A stretch of DNA of 64,000 nt from positions 1-64,000 of the forward strand of contig JAFUTI010000001.1 in assembly GCA_017471465.1 (NCBI GenBank). The letters run 5' to 3'. Source of the stretch: Prevotella sp. Lineage in GTDB: Bacteria; Bacteroidota; Bacteroidia; Bacteroidales; Bacteroidaceae. Positions 26,005-35,194 of this stretch are shown piece after piece. The notes beneath the pieces were generated by a model that saw nothing but the letters and a program-made list of their open reading frames with translations, made no database searches and was not told where the DNA came from. Position numbers and translations under genes: made by a program. Positions within the stretch are counted from its first letter, which is position 1. Each line of letters opens with the position of its first letter.

Positions 26005-26038
26005 GAAAAAGGCCCGTCGCAAGAACGACGAGCCTTTT
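26005..26038 (-). terminator. trp operon attenuator (intrinsic terminator)
   Basis: On the minus strand a 12-bp stem (one G-U pair, loop TTCTTG) beginning AAAGGCTCGTCG is followed by TTTTTC. It lies 39 bp after the stop codon of the Trp-rich leader peptide and 40 bp before trpB. A GCGCC segment (26060-26064) can pair either with GGCGC just after the Trp codons (26101-26105) or, through GCCTAT, with the 5' arm of this stem. That is the geometry expected for pause and antiterminator hairpins. Confidence 0.88.
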
Positions 26039-26076
26039 ATATTTCTCTGCTCCTTTATAGGCGCATGGCTATCTTC

Positions 26077-26133
26077 TCACGATTGTCCGAATCTTGAGTC
26101 GCGCCACCACCAAAAGTTTGCTGTTTTCTTCAT
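26077..26133 (-). CDS. trpL: trp operon leader peptide with three Trp codons
   Basis: An 18-codon ORF encoding MKKTANFWWWRDSRFGQS. Three consecutive TGG codons (26104-26112) lie in the middle. It starts about 29 bp after the -7 promoter box and is followed by the terminator hairpin. Tandem codons for the product amino acid between a promoter and a terminator are the hallmark of ribosome-mediated attenuation: a ribosome stalled at Trp codons would block the upstream hairpin and allow read-through into trpB. The upstream region is A-rich without a Shine-Dalgarno sequence, as is normal for the phylum. Confidence 0.88.
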   Translation of the reverse strand: MKKTANFWWWRDSRFGQS

Positions 26134-26161
26134 TTTGTGTCTTTTTGTTATTTGTCGGGTG

Positions 26162-26192
26162 CAAAATTACACATTTTATTTGAATCCCCAAA
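26162..26192 (-). promoter_or_regulatory. trp operon promoter
   Basis: The minus strand shows TTTG (26189-26192), a 19-bp spacer and TAATTTTG (26162-26169), a full match to the Bacteroidota housekeeping consensus. Transcription would start near 26155, giving a leader of about 190 nt before trpB that includes trpL and the attenuator. Confidence 0.88.
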
Positions 26193-26246
26193 CTTTTTTC
26201 CGACTTTTTATCAGGAAATGATGTTTTTTCTTGAAAGCGTAATTCC

Positions 26247-28820
26247 TCAGAAGCTGAAAGCGATGACGTAGCGCATACCCCAGCGTGGACTGGTTGGCAG
26301 CTCTGTGTAGTTCAGGCGTCGCACGTATTCTACATGGAAAAACTTGAAGATGTTGTGCACACCAAGCACCATTTCCATATAGGGCTTCCGGGGGTTCATG
26401 ACGCTCACGCCTTCGGGGAAGTACATCAGGCTGGAGTTGCCCTGGTTCTCTGCCAAGAGGGGGTTGTTCTTGTCGCTGAGGTCGCCCCAGAGCATACGGA
26501 ACCCGATATACTCGCGCCAGTTCCACTTCTTGACGACAGGCAGGCGGTTGAAGAGCTTGCCGTTGAGGTCCCATGAAATCATAAACGAGGCAAAGCGGTC
26601 GTTGAGGAATTCCATCGTGTTGATGAGGTTGAAGGTTTCGGGCAATATGATGTACGACTGGTTAGCTGCGGGGAAGATGAGCAGCGGGTAGGGCACTTGG
26701 TTCCACTGTATGCCCGCCTTGAGGTCGGTGTCAATTTTTCCCCAACTGCTACCAAGCCAGAAACGCTTGTAGATGTGTGCTTCAGTATAGTTGTAGTCGT
26801 AGTCGCCGCCGAGGACATCCTTGAAGCCTCGGGTATGGGCGACACTAAAGACTGGTGCGTCGAGGTTGATGACGCGCCGCCTCAACTTATTGTTGATATA
26901 GGTTTCGCCGGGGGCATAGCGCAGGCGGGCAGTAACTTCGGTGGTGCGCAGGTATTCGCCATTGCCAGTCCTGATGTTCAGGTTCTGGCGCGGACGGTCC
27001 ATTGTCTGGAACGACATGGCTCCGCAGGCTTCATTCTCCTCGCGCTTGCCGCTGACGGTGAGCTTCATGCCCCAGTCGGTTTCGTATTCGAAGGTGGCCT
27101 GCTGGCGGTCGTAGAACATCATCTTGTTGGTCTCGGCCCACTTCAGCGCCACCATGAAGTTGTCCTTGTCGGTATCCATGAAACGGTCGCCAGGTGAGCA
27201 TACGTCGCGTGTGGACTGTACGGTGAGTGTGCGGCGCGGGAACTCGTGGGGCAGATATTTTTTTGCATTGAGCGAAAAAGTGGCCTCAGCGTTGTAGTAG
27301 TTGCGGTGGCTACCCCAGCCGTGGGCGTAGTATCCGCTGAGGAACAGATGCTTGTTGAGGTTGGCCGTCGTCTTGGCACTCAGACGGCTGCGCCAGCCGT
27401 CGACGTAGTTGCGCGTCAGGACAGTGTTCACAGGGCAGATATCGATATAGTTGGGGTTGCTCGTCTCTATGGAGTTCTCGAAGAGTGCTTTCAGTCCGAG
27501 AATAATGTACTTGAAGCCCTTGATGTTCGTTATGCCGTTGATGAACTTGTCCATACGACTTTCGCTCTTGGTGAGTTCCACTTGTCGGTACTGATTCCAG
27601 TAGTCCTTGTCGCGCATCTGGGCATCGGCCTCCGTCACCTCTTTCTTTATGCCCCGGAAGAGTTTGGGCGGTATGGGGTCGAAGGCATAGTCCGACAGGC
27701 GGGTGGTGCGGGTGACAATGGCACTGCCTTGTATGAAGTCGAAGAGTTTCAGCTCCGTTATCATATCGTCCTGCGTGAGTACCCATTGTCCGTCCGGCAG
27801 TTTCTGGTACTCCTGTAGAACCTGTAGCTGGTCGACAAAGTTGACGGTGCTCTGCTTCGGCACGGTGAGCTGACAGCGGCGCACGTGTAGCGTCGAGTCT
27901 TTCAGGATATATAGGTCGCCTCTGAATCCCATGTCGTGCTGGTTGTTAGGCAGAAAATGCAGATGTATGCAAGAATCGCGGTCAATGGTCAGCGTGTCCT
28001 CGATGTAATAGCGGTAGAAGGAGATTCCCTCGTTGCTGATAGGCGAGACAAAGGGGTACTGCAGCATACGGATGTGATCCTGATAGAGGTCGACATCGGT
28101 GAAAACATCCTTGACGACGGTGTTGATGATGTCGCCTGTCTGGAACAGGTCGTTGACGCTCTGCGACGTCTGGCCCTGAATGATGGTCTTCTCGGATCGA
28201 GGCTCGCGGCGATAAAACTTTTGCGAGACAGTCTCGTCGACAGAGACGGGCAGTATGAGCTTTCCCGTGTAGGGACTCGTCTCCACCTGGTCGAGGAGCC
28301 ACGAGTGGTTCGAGAAGGGTTTCTGCTCTAACTGTTCAGGCTTCAGGTCGTTGATGGCCAGCGTTATCTTCTCATACTTTTGGTATTGGTAGTAGTCGTT
28401 GACGGCCAGATCGTTCTTCTTCTTGGCGGCCACGACGCGGCGCATAAGCTCTACGGCGGGGTTGTCTTTGCGACTGTAGCGGTTGCGGCGGGCCTTGACG
28501 GTAACACCGCTGAGTTGACGGCTGTCGGGTTTCAGGGTGATGTTTTGCCGTGAGCGTGAGTGTTCTGTGATGCGGATGATGCGCGACTTGTAGCCCACGG
28601 CGCTGAATGTCAGGTTCCATCCTGCGTGTCGGGCTATGGTGTATCGTCCGTGGCTATCGGCTATTGCCGAAATGTTGTGACCTTCGTAGACGACGCTTGC
28701 GAAGCCTATGCTATCGCCCGTCTCGGCATCTTTCACCACACCGGTTATCTGCTGTGCATTGGTTGGTAGCGCAGCCGTCATTAGCAGTGCAAGCAGTATG
28801 AAGTAATGTCGGCAGTTCAT
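26247..28820 (-). CDS. DUF5686-type outer-membrane protein with regulatory-like domain
   Basis: An 857-residue protein: signal peptide (ends TNAQ), a carboxypeptidase-regulatory-like beta domain (about 23-110, QITGVVKDAETGDSIGFASV), then a long DUF5686 region and a C-terminal beta-barrel ending in aromatic F at GMRYVIAFSF. The family is found in Bacteroidota outer membranes; its molecular role is not established. It overlaps the LolA-like gene by 4 bp and is the last gene of the ketosynthase operon. It may take part in placing the exported product in the outer membrane, or simply be read through. Confidence 0.85.
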   Translation of the reverse strand: MNCRHYFILLALLMTAALPTNAQQITGVVKDAETGDSIGFASVVYEGHNISAIADSHGRYTIARHAGWNLTFSAVGYKSRIIRITEHSRSRQNITLKPDSRQLSGVTVKARRNRYSRKDNPAVELMRRVVAAKKKNDLAVNDYYQYQKYEKITLAINDLKPEQLEQKPFSNHSWLLDQVETSPYTGKLILPVSVDETVSQKFYRREPRSEKTIIQGQTSQSVNDLFQTGDIINTVVKDVFTDVDLYQDHIRMLQYPFVSPISNEGISFYRYYIEDTLTIDRDSCIHLHFLPNNQHDMGFRGDLYILKDSTLHVRRCQLTVPKQSTVNFVDQLQVLQEYQKLPDGQWVLTQDDMITELKLFDFIQGSAIVTRTTRLSDYAFDPIPPKLFRGIKKEVTEADAQMRDKDYWNQYRQVELTKSESRMDKFINGITNIKGFKYIILGLKALFENSIETSNPNYIDICPVNTVLTRNYVDGWRSRLSAKTTANLNKHLFLSGYYAHGWGSHRNYYNAEATFSLNAKKYLPHEFPRRTLTVQSTRDVCSPGDRFMDTDKDNFMVALKWAETNKMMFYDRQQATFEYETDWGMKLTVSGKREENEACGAMSFQTMDRPRQNLNIRTGNGEYLRTTEVTARLRYAPGETYINNKLRRRVINLDAPVFSVAHTRGFKDVLGGDYDYNYTEAHIYKRFWLGSSWGKIDTDLKAGIQWNQVPYPLLIFPAANQSYIILPETFNLINTMEFLNDRFASFMISWDLNGKLFNRLPVVKKWNWREYIGFRMLWGDLSDKNNPLLAENQGNSSLMYFPEGVSVMNPRKPYMEMVLGVHNIFKFFHVEYVRRLNYTELPTSPRWGMRYVIAFSF

Positions 28821-29401
28821 TTGAATGTGTAGTTGTAGAATCTGTATTCTGTATAATTGTTGCCTTTCTCGTTCATGCGTAAAGAGCGCAATTCCGATGT
28901 CTTCGTATCGATGGTCAGCTGGAACGAGGTGAATAGTTGCCTGCGCGCGGCTTTTTTGGAGTCAGTTATCGGTGTGATGGTGAGCAACAGCATGGAACCT
29001 TGGCGGCTGACGGTCAAGTCGCTCAGTTTTGTGATGTCTTTCTCCCCGCCGGAAAGAATGCTTTCGAATACTGTCTGGAACGAGGCGAACTGTGGGTTGT
29101 TCTTGCTGCTGGTCTTATGCTTACGCCCTTTCACCACCATAGTGAAGTCGTTGCCCTGCATCAGTAGCTGGTCTTGTCCTTCGACGATGGTTATGGCCAC
29201 CTCTGAGGGAGCTATCATCATGAGTGTGCCCTTGGCGGTTTCGTCCTGGGTCCATGCAGCCTTGTGTGTGGTCTTCGTCACGCTGGCGGTGACGTTGCTG
29301 TAGTTCTTATACCGTGCCAACACCTTCTGGAAGTCGGTGGTTTGCGCTATTGATGCTGTCAGATGGCAAATTGTTGCCATAAATAATAATGCTTTTTTCA
29401 T
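28817..29401 (-). CDS. LolA-like periplasmic carrier protein
   Basis: About 194 residues from the ATG at 29401. The longer frame would begin with TTG at 29416 inside the upstream gene; the signal peptide MKKALLFMATICHLTASIAQ argues for the ATG. The body (VTASVTKTTHKAAW..ETAKGTLMMIAPSEVAI, later SFQLTIDTKTSELRSLRM) has the half-open barrel pattern of LolA-type carriers. LolA homologues occur in aryl polyene and flexirubin clusters, where they are thought to move the lipid product across the periplasm. Its place between the flavoprotein and the DUF5686 gene suggests that role, not housekeeping lipoprotein sorting. Confidence 0.82.
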   Translation of the reverse strand: MKKALLFMATICHLTASIAQTTDFQKVLARYKNYSNVTASVTKTTHKAAWTQDETAKGTLMMIAPSEVAITIVEGQDQLLMQGNDFTMVVKGRKHKTSSKNNPQFASFQTVFESILSGGEKDITKLSDLTVSRQGSMLLLTITPITDSKKAARRQLFTSFQLTIDTKTSELRSLRMNEKGNNYTEYRFYNYTFK

Positions 29402-29412
29402 ATCCTTGGTGT

Positions 29413-30828
29413 TCAATCTTTTTGGTTCAGTATTTCATCGACTGTCATCCGGGCTGTCATAGCAACTCCTTCCAGACCGTGTAGTATCAGGTTTTGACCA
29501 GTCAACAGCAGGTTGGCAATAGGGGTGCGGGGCGACAGTGTGGTCATCAGCAGTGAACGGCAGTCCTTGCGCAGGCCGTAGGCAGAGCCACAGGGCGATA
29601 GTGTATAGTCACGGTAGGTCAGCGGTGTGCTGGTGAAGACCTTGTCGATGGCGCCTGTCAGCCCTGGCAGTTGTCTCTCCGCCAGTGCTATGCATTCTTC
29701 GGCCATTCGCTGCTTTATGGCATTGTAGTCCTCGCCCCTTTGGCCTACTTTTGTGTTCTCCCATGGCTGGCACAATGTCCATAACATAGGGGTCAGCAGG
29801 TCAATTTGTCTGACATGGCTGCTGCCGTCTTCGGGCACACGGGCACTGACCATCACGCGGTCTACCCGTCCGCCGGCGTTAGGCTCGTCCCATACGTTAG
29901 CCTGGCGGAATATATATATGTTGTGGTTGAAATAGGGTAGGGTATGTGGCTTCAACAGCAGTGATGCCGTGAACATCCCATACGTGTTGTTTAGCATATT
30001 GATGCGTCGACGGAACAGATTCTTCAGGACAGTACTCTGCTTCACCCATCCAAATGTCAGGACGGGGTGTACATCGCTGATAAAAACATCACCTTCGTAG
30101 CTCTCGCCGTTGCTACAGATGGCGGCTGTGATTACACCGTTGTGCTCCTTCAGCTCTGCCACCTCAGCGTTGCAGCACACCTGTCCGCCGTTAGCTTCTA
30201 TGGCGCTGATAAGCGTACTGACGATAAGTCCTCCGTCACCCTGTAGACGCCAGCTGCCCTGTATGTAACTGCTCTGTCCGTGGGCGAAATGGAACAGTGG
30301 CAGCGACTCACGACGTAGTTCCGTTTTCAGCGATGTACCCGCCAGAACATTTATCAGAAGTTCGTCTTTGAATGAGCGGGCCAGGTAGTCATAGGCCGCT
30401 GTCTCGCCAATCTCCTGCATCGGCGGCAGTGTTCTCAGCAGGTCTGCATATTCGTGGAGTGCTGTCCGTTGCTGTGGAAACTGTTCTGCCAGCGTCTCGG
30501 CAAAGCGGTCGTAGCCTTCGGCAAAGGCGAAGGTGTCGCCGCCGATGGTCACTCGGTCGAAGCCCTCGGGGTCAAGTTTGTGCCAGTGAAGCGCTAGTAG
30601 TCCGAGGTCGGCAAACAGATGGTGCAACGGCTGCCCCTCAGCCAGTCCACCGACGTAGTGCATACCAGTGTCAAAGGCATAACCTTCGCGACGGTAACTC
30701 TGCAGACAGCCGCCTGGTTGCTTCTGGCGTTCGATTATGGTGATGTCTTTTCCTGCGCGTGACAACAGTAGGCCACAAACCAGTCCGCCGAACCCACTCC
30801 CTATGATGATGACTTTCTGGCGACTCAT
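29413..30828 (-). CDS. FAD-dependent phytoene-desaturase-like oxidoreductase
   Basis: A 471-residue flavoprotein. The N-terminal VIIIGSGFGGLVCGLLLSRAG is a Rossmann dinucleotide motif, IIERQKQPGGCLQSYRREGYAFDTGMH continues the CrtI/CrtISO-type FAD domain, and LNLILHGLEGVAMTARMTV-like sequence closes it (seen as LLLTGQNLILHGLEGV). Such enzymes desaturate or isomerise polyene chains. In this operon it probably acts on the ACP-bound or released polyene. The substrate is not known. It overlaps the exporter gene by 4 bp. Confidence 0.85.
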   Translation of the reverse strand: MSRQKVIIIGSGFGGLVCGLLLSRAGKDITIIERQKQPGGCLQSYRREGYAFDTGMHYVGGLAEGQPLHHLFADLGLLALHWHKLDPEGFDRVTIGGDTFAFAEGYDRFAETLAEQFPQQRTALHEYADLLRTLPPMQEIGETAAYDYLARSFKDELLINVLAGTSLKTELRRESLPLFHFAHGQSSYIQGSWRLQGDGGLIVSTLISAIEANGGQVCCNAEVAELKEHNGVITAAICSNGESYEGDVFISDVHPVLTFGWVKQSTVLKNLFRRRINMLNNTYGMFTASLLLKPHTLPYFNHNIYIFRQANVWDEPNAGGRVDRVMVSARVPEDGSSHVRQIDLLTPMLWTLCQPWENTKVGQRGEDYNAIKQRMAEECIALAERQLPGLTGAIDKVFTSTPLTYRDYTLSPCGSAYGLRKDCRSLLMTTLSPRTPIANLLLTGQNLILHGLEGVAMTARMTVDEILNQKD

Positions 30829-33305
30829 GGCTTTTTATGGTTTAGCCATCGGTAGACGGCAGGCTGAAGAACATACGAGAGAACAACGGCGGAAAGCAGG
30901 CCCACTAACGTAGAGAAACCTACGGATTTTATAGCCGGGTGGCTGGCAATAAGCATACTACTAACGGTTATGAGCAGGATGAGTGCGCTGAGGAAGATTG
31001 CCGTCTTATGATAGCTGAGTAGGCGGCAGTCGTTGCCAGTCAGTCCGTTCATAACGAAGATACTGTAATCGACGCCTATGCCGAAGATGAACGTCGAGAT
31101 GATGATACTGATGAGGTTAAAGCGTACACCGAAGATGTCCATCACACCCAAAACGACAAGCCAGCTCAATAGTATAGGCATGAAGCCCAGCAGAGCCAGT
31201 CGCCAACTGAAGCGGAAACTGACAAGTAGCACCGCAAAAACAAACGCCATCGACAGCCACTGTAATACGTCGAAGTCGCTGTTCATCTGTAGCAGGGTGT
31301 CGGTCGTATAATAATAGGTGTCGAGCACTAAAAGTGACGGTTCACTGGCCACCGCATTGCAGATGCGTATGTAGTCGCTCTCGCTACTGCGTATGGAGTC
31401 GTTAGCACAGCGTACGGAGGTGAAACAGAGAAAGTCGCCGCCGTAGCTCTGCTCGGTCAGCGTCGACTGGTAGCCCTCGGGGAGTACAGCGGCATTGTAG
31501 AGTGCGTCGGGGACGTAGTTGGCTGTGGCTGCTTCATAGAATGGCTCGAAGGCTTCTGGCCGTAGTCCTGCCTGTGGCGCTGTCTCGGCTATCAGGTGTC
31601 TTACCTGTGTCAGACGTTCTTGCGTCCAATGGCGATGCCATGCGTCGATGCGCTCCTGTTGTTGCTTGAGCGATACAAATATCTTGTTGGTCGGGGTGTA
31701 GTCTTTGACCAGTCCCATCTGTCTGAGTGAGTCAAGCTTGCGGTCGAGTATGGCGAAGTTCTCAATGGCCTCTTCCATAGTGTTTCCTTTGCTGGCAAAG
31801 TACTTCTGCTTGTCGCCAGTATAGGTTTTCTGGCGCAGTAGCTCCTCGGAGTGTGATGTCAGCTCGGCTTCGTAACCCAGATTGTGCATGTCGGCATCGA
31901 ACTGCGTGCCGCCATATAGGAAGGCTGTTATGGCTATGGCCAGCATAATGGCAATAGCCGCAAGCAGCGGTCTGTTACGGTCGAAGGGGTATGCGTTGAT
32001 GCGGTCAATGATGTTGAGGCCGTTTTTGCTACAGTTGGTGTGGAGCATTTGCGGCAGGTAGACGAGGCTGAAAAACGTCGTGCCGAGGATGGCGAAAGCT
32101 GCAAACAGGCCGAAGTCCTGTAGCAGGTCGGTCTTGATGAATATGAGTCCGGCAAAGGATCCTATCGTCGTCAGACATCCCAATACGACTGGCTTCACTA
32201 GGTGGCGCAGCATCTGTTCGGTGTCTGTCACGTACAGGTGGTGTGTCAACACATGAAGCACGTAGCTCATAGCCACGCCGAGTACAACGCCGCCGATGCC
32301 CAGTGCCAGCAGCGAGAACTGCCCCTTGATTCCGTACATAAGGCTTAGTGCGAAGAGTGTGCCGAAGACAACGGGCAACAGCAACAGTGGGATGGTGTCC
32401 CACCGGCGGAAGACGAGTAGGAGCAGCAGAATCACGAGCAGGAGTGCACCGCCAATGGTAGTGGTCAGATCGTGCTTGATTTGTGTGGAGTTGTAAAATC
32501 CGCTGGCGGGCGTGCCGTGGTAGCTGATGCGCACGTCGGGAAAGACCTCTGCGAACAGTGCTATCTCCTCGTTTATCATCTGGAACATAGCCGCCCCCTG
32601 TCCCGTGTTCGTTGCTGAGAACCGTGGGGTGATGAAGGCAATGCACACCGTGGAGTCGGGCACAAAGAAGTGTCCGTCGACGGTGTTGTAGCTGCCCGTA
32701 GCCATAAGTGGTGACAGCTGCCGTGCCAGCACATTGCGCATACCTATGGGGTCTGTCTGTATCAGTTCGGGAAACATACTCCCGAACTCGCCCGTCAGGT
32801 CGTCACGGTTCTGAGCCATTTGTCGAGCCACTTTCTCGCGGGTGAGCAGCGAGTCGAAGCTGGTGTAGACAGTCGTATCGATATATGCAGGCAGGTGCTC
32901 TTTCAGGTAGTCAATACCGTCGACCAGCAAGTCGTCGGGAAGCCGGTAGAACACGTTGCCGATAGTCTGTGAGACGGTGTCGCGCACCAACAATGTATCG
33001 ATAAAGGTGTCGCATACGGTCTGTAACTTCTCTGTTATCACCTCTGTCGGCTGAGGAGCAACGGCCTTATCACCTACGTATTCGAAGAGTAGGAAGGTCT
33101 TGTCCTTTATGCGTAGGTTTGCGAAAGCCAGCTTTGTCGAGCCATCCTCGTTTTTCGATGACGGCATTAGCTTGTCAATATCCTCTTCCAGATGGATGCG
33201 TGTGGCGAAGTAGCCGAAGACAGCCAGCAGGGCAGCCATCGACAGCCAGCACACTGCACGGTGGCTGTGGAAGTAATGGTATATTTTGACAAACAGTTCT
33301 GTCAT
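30825..33305 (-). CDS. MMPL/RND-family lipid exporter
   Basis: An 826-residue inner-membrane protein with two halves, each with one helix, a large periplasmic domain and five helices (LTTTIGGALLLVILLLLLVF, later ISIIISTFIFGIGVDYSIFVMNGL). FGIGVDYSIF is the usual RND proton-relay segment. MMPL-type exporters are standard parts of aryl polyene and flexirubin operons, carrying the lipid-linked pigment outward. It overlaps both neighbours by 4 bp (dehydratase upstream, flavoprotein downstream), so it is an integral part of the operon. Confidence 0.88.
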   Translation of the reverse strand: MTELFVKIYHYFHSHRAVCWLSMAALLAVFGYFATRIHLEEDIDKLMPSSKNEDGSTKLAFANLRIKDKTFLLFEYVGDKAVAPQPTEVITEKLQTVCDTFIDTLLVRDTVSQTIGNVFYRLPDDLLVDGIDYLKEHLPAYIDTTVYTSFDSLLTREKVARQMAQNRDDLTGEFGSMFPELIQTDPIGMRNVLARQLSPLMATGSYNTVDGHFFVPDSTVCIAFITPRFSATNTGQGAAMFQMINEEIALFAEVFPDVRISYHGTPASGFYNSTQIKHDLTTTIGGALLLVILLLLLVFRRWDTIPLLLLPVVFGTLFALSLMYGIKGQFSLLALGIGGVVLGVAMSYVLHVLTHHLYVTDTEQMLRHLVKPVVLGCLTTIGSFAGLIFIKTDLLQDFGLFAAFAILGTTFFSLVYLPQMLHTNCSKNGLNIIDRINAYPFDRNRPLLAAIAIMLAIAITAFLYGGTQFDADMHNLGYEAELTSHSEELLRQKTYTGDKQKYFASKGNTMEEAIENFAILDRKLDSLRQMGLVKDYTPTNKIFVSLKQQQERIDAWHRHWTQERLTQVRHLIAETAPQAGLRPEAFEPFYEAATANYVPDALYNAAVLPEGYQSTLTEQSYGGDFLCFTSVRCANDSIRSSESDYIRICNAVASEPSLLVLDTYYYTTDTLLQMNSDFDVLQWLSMAFVFAVLLVSFRFSWRLALLGFMPILLSWLVVLGVMDIFGVRFNLISIIISTFIFGIGVDYSIFVMNGLTGNDCRLLSYHKTAIFLSALILLITVSSMLIASHPAIKSVGFSTLVGLLSAVVLSYVLQPAVYRWLNHKKP

Positions 33306-33721
33306 TGGATGAATATCTTCATGTCTGCTTCAGCTATCAGTTCATCGTCAATGCGACATTCCCCTTTAGTGAGAGTGGCAGCCCCGAAGGTGAAGCCGAA
33401 GTTGACGGTAGTGTGAACAACCTCACCTACACGGACGCGCCGGTGGCAGGTGTAGTGCTTTATCTCGCCGATGAGTCCCACAGGAGGATTCTTGGCTTCT
33501 CGGCTAAGTGCTTGATAGCCAGCCAGGGCCGAGGCTGACTGAGCGATATGCTCAATTAGCCCCGTCTCAGACAATTCTTGACTGGGCAGCAGAAAGTAGT
33601 TGTCGCTCCTGATGGTCAGCATTGTGGTAGCCGACTGTTCGCCGGTGGCCTCAAACTCGTCGACCATCATCATCGGGTGTCGCTGCGGAATGAGTTTCTT
33701 GATGTCGTCGCCTTGCATCAT
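33302..33721 (-). CDS. 3-hydroxyacyl-ACP dehydratase (hotdog fold)
   Basis: A 139-residue hotdog protein. IPQRHPMMMVDEF holds the catalytic His of the FabA/FabZ family, and LIEHIAQSASALAGYQ carries the paired acidic residue. The length is short and typical of ApeI/ApeP-like dehydratases of polyene clusters. It would dehydrate 3-hydroxyacyl chains on the adjacent ACP. No ketoreductase gene is present in the operon, so the 3-hydroxy substrate must come from FabG or another locus. Confidence 0.88.
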   Translation of the reverse strand: MMQGDDIKKLIPQRHPMMMVDEFEATGEQSATTMLTIRSDNYFLLPSQELSETGLIEHIAQSASALAGYQALSREAKNPPVGLIGEIKHYTCHRRVRVGEVVHTTVNFGFTFGAATLTKGECRIDDELIAEADMKIFIQ

Positions 33722-33963
33722 GCGGGCAGATGCTGCTCAATGTAGTCGTAGAGGTTGTCGAAGGTCTGAATCTGGGGCAGGTCGCTGACGGGAATGGTAA
33801 TTTTATACTCTGTCTGTACCAGTGCGATGAGGTCTACCAGGTTGATGCTGTCGAGTCCTAACGTCTCTTTCAGGACAGCGTCAGAAGCAAACTCGCTCTC
33901 TTCAATTTCAAACTCTTCAGCCAGCAGGCTGTTTACATGGTTTTTGATGTCTTCTCTAGTCAT
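33718..33963 (-). CDS. Acyl carrier protein
   Basis: An 81-residue acidic four-helix protein with LGLDSINLVDLIA, where the Ser is the 4'-phosphopantetheine site. It carries chains for the ketosynthase encoded 6 bp upstream and the dehydratase that overlaps its stop. It is a dedicated carrier, not the primary fatty-acid ACP, judging by its place in this operon and its divergent flanking sequence. Confidence 0.92.
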   Translation of the reverse strand: MTREDIKNHVNSLLAEEFEIEESEFASDAVLKETLGLDSINLVDLIALVQTEYKITIPVSDLPQIQTFDNLYDYIEQHLPA

Positions 33964-33969
33964 AATGGG

Positions 33970-35190
33970 TTATAAGTTTTTGATAATTAGTGTTGAGTTA
34001 GTGCCGCCAAAGCCAAAGGAGTTGCTCAGGAAGCGGTCGAAGTGTGCTTCACGCCGTTCGGGCACAACGTTGATGCAAGCCGTGTCCTCGTCGGGGTTCT
34101 CAAAGTTCAGTGACCCGGCGATGAAATCGTTCTTCATCATCAGCATGGAGTAGATAATCTCCGATGCCCCGGCCATCCACATCTCGTGGCCCGTCTGTCC
34201 TTTCGTTGACGTCACGGGCACGCGGTAATCGCCGAATATGCGGGCTATGGCTTGTGCCTCGCGGCTGTCGCCGATGTGTGTCGACGTAGCATGGGCGTTG
34301 ACGTAGCCTATGTCACGTGGCTGTAGACCAGCACTCTGGAAACATAACTCCAAGGATCGTGCTGGCCCGTCGATGTTGGGTGTGGAGATATGGTCGCCGT
34401 TGCCTGAGAATCCCCAGCCAACAATCTCGGCCAGGATGGGTGCCCCGCGACGTACGGCGTGCTCGTAACTTTCAACGATGAGTGTGGCGGCACCGCCACT
34501 GGGCACTAAACCGTCGCGGTCGCGGTCGAAGGGACGGCTGGCACGTGTCGGGTCATTCTCGCGCTTTGAGAAGGTCTGTAAGCCGTCGAAGGCCGCAATG
34601 CCGTACATGTTGTTCTCCTCTGCACCACCGCAAACGATACACTCCTGTAAGCCGTTGCGGATGAGCAGGAAAGCCAGTCCCAGCGACTGCGAACCTGAGG
34701 CACAGGCTGCCGATGCCGTCAGGTTGATGCCTTTCAGATGGAACAGTGTGGCCAGATTCATTGTCACCGTCGAGTTCATCGACTTAAAAATAGCACCGCT
34801 GCCGCAGGCTACGGTGGAGCCTGACTGCCGGAACTTGTCTAAAGCCACCATTGTGTCTTCGGCCACAGAGTCGTTGCCGTAGATGACACCCACCTCGTGG
34901 CTGTCGATATAGTCCTGACTAAGCTGGGCATGCTCCATGGCCTGTATTGTTGCCAGATAGGCATACTGCGCCTCCTCAGGCATGAGTTGACGCTGGTTGC
35001 GGTTCAGCAGTTTCTTGAGATCGGCTTTGGGCACGTTGCCGCAGAGCGGCGAGCAGAATCCAGCGTCCTTTCGCTCCTGACTGAAGACGATGCCGCTGCG
35101 GCTGTCGTAGAGTGACTGGCGTACCTCGTCGAGCGTGGTGCCAAGACACGACCAGATGCCCATTCCTGTTATTACAACTCTCTTTTCCAT
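33970..35190 (-). CDS. Beta-ketoacyl-ACP synthase (FabF-like ketosynthase)
   Basis: A 406-residue condensing enzyme. SAACASGSQSLG contains the nucleophilic Cys; NAHATSTHIGD and KGQTGHEMWMAGASE supply the two His, so the Cys-His-His triad is complete and this is a catalytic ketosynthase, not a chain-length factor. A chain-length factor partner, found in aryl polyene and type II polyketide systems, is absent. It starts 4 bp after the GNAT-like gene. Confidence 0.93.
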   Translation of the reverse strand: MEKRVVITGMGIWSCLGTTLDEVRQSLYDSRSGIVFSQERKDAGFCSPLCGNVPKADLKKLLNRNQRQLMPEEAQYAYLATIQAMEHAQLSQDYIDSHEVGVIYGNDSVAEDTMVALDKFRQSGSTVACGSGAIFKSMNSTVTMNLATLFHLKGINLTASAACASGSQSLGLAFLLIRNGLQECIVCGGAEENNMYGIAAFDGLQTFSKRENDPTRASRPFDRDRDGLVPSGGAATLIVESYEHAVRRGAPILAEIVGWGFSGNGDHISTPNIDGPARSLELCFQSAGLQPRDIGYVNAHATSTHIGDSREAQAIARIFGDYRVPVTSTKGQTGHEMWMAGASEIIYSMLMMKNDFIAGSLNFENPDEDTACINVVPERREAHFDRFLSNSFGFGGTNSTLIIKNL

Positions 35191-35194
35191 TGTT

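Noticed and set aside
25985-26221. Plus-strand frame of 78 codons across the trp leader
   Set aside because: It runs antisense through the promoter, leader peptide and terminator, which explain the sequence better.
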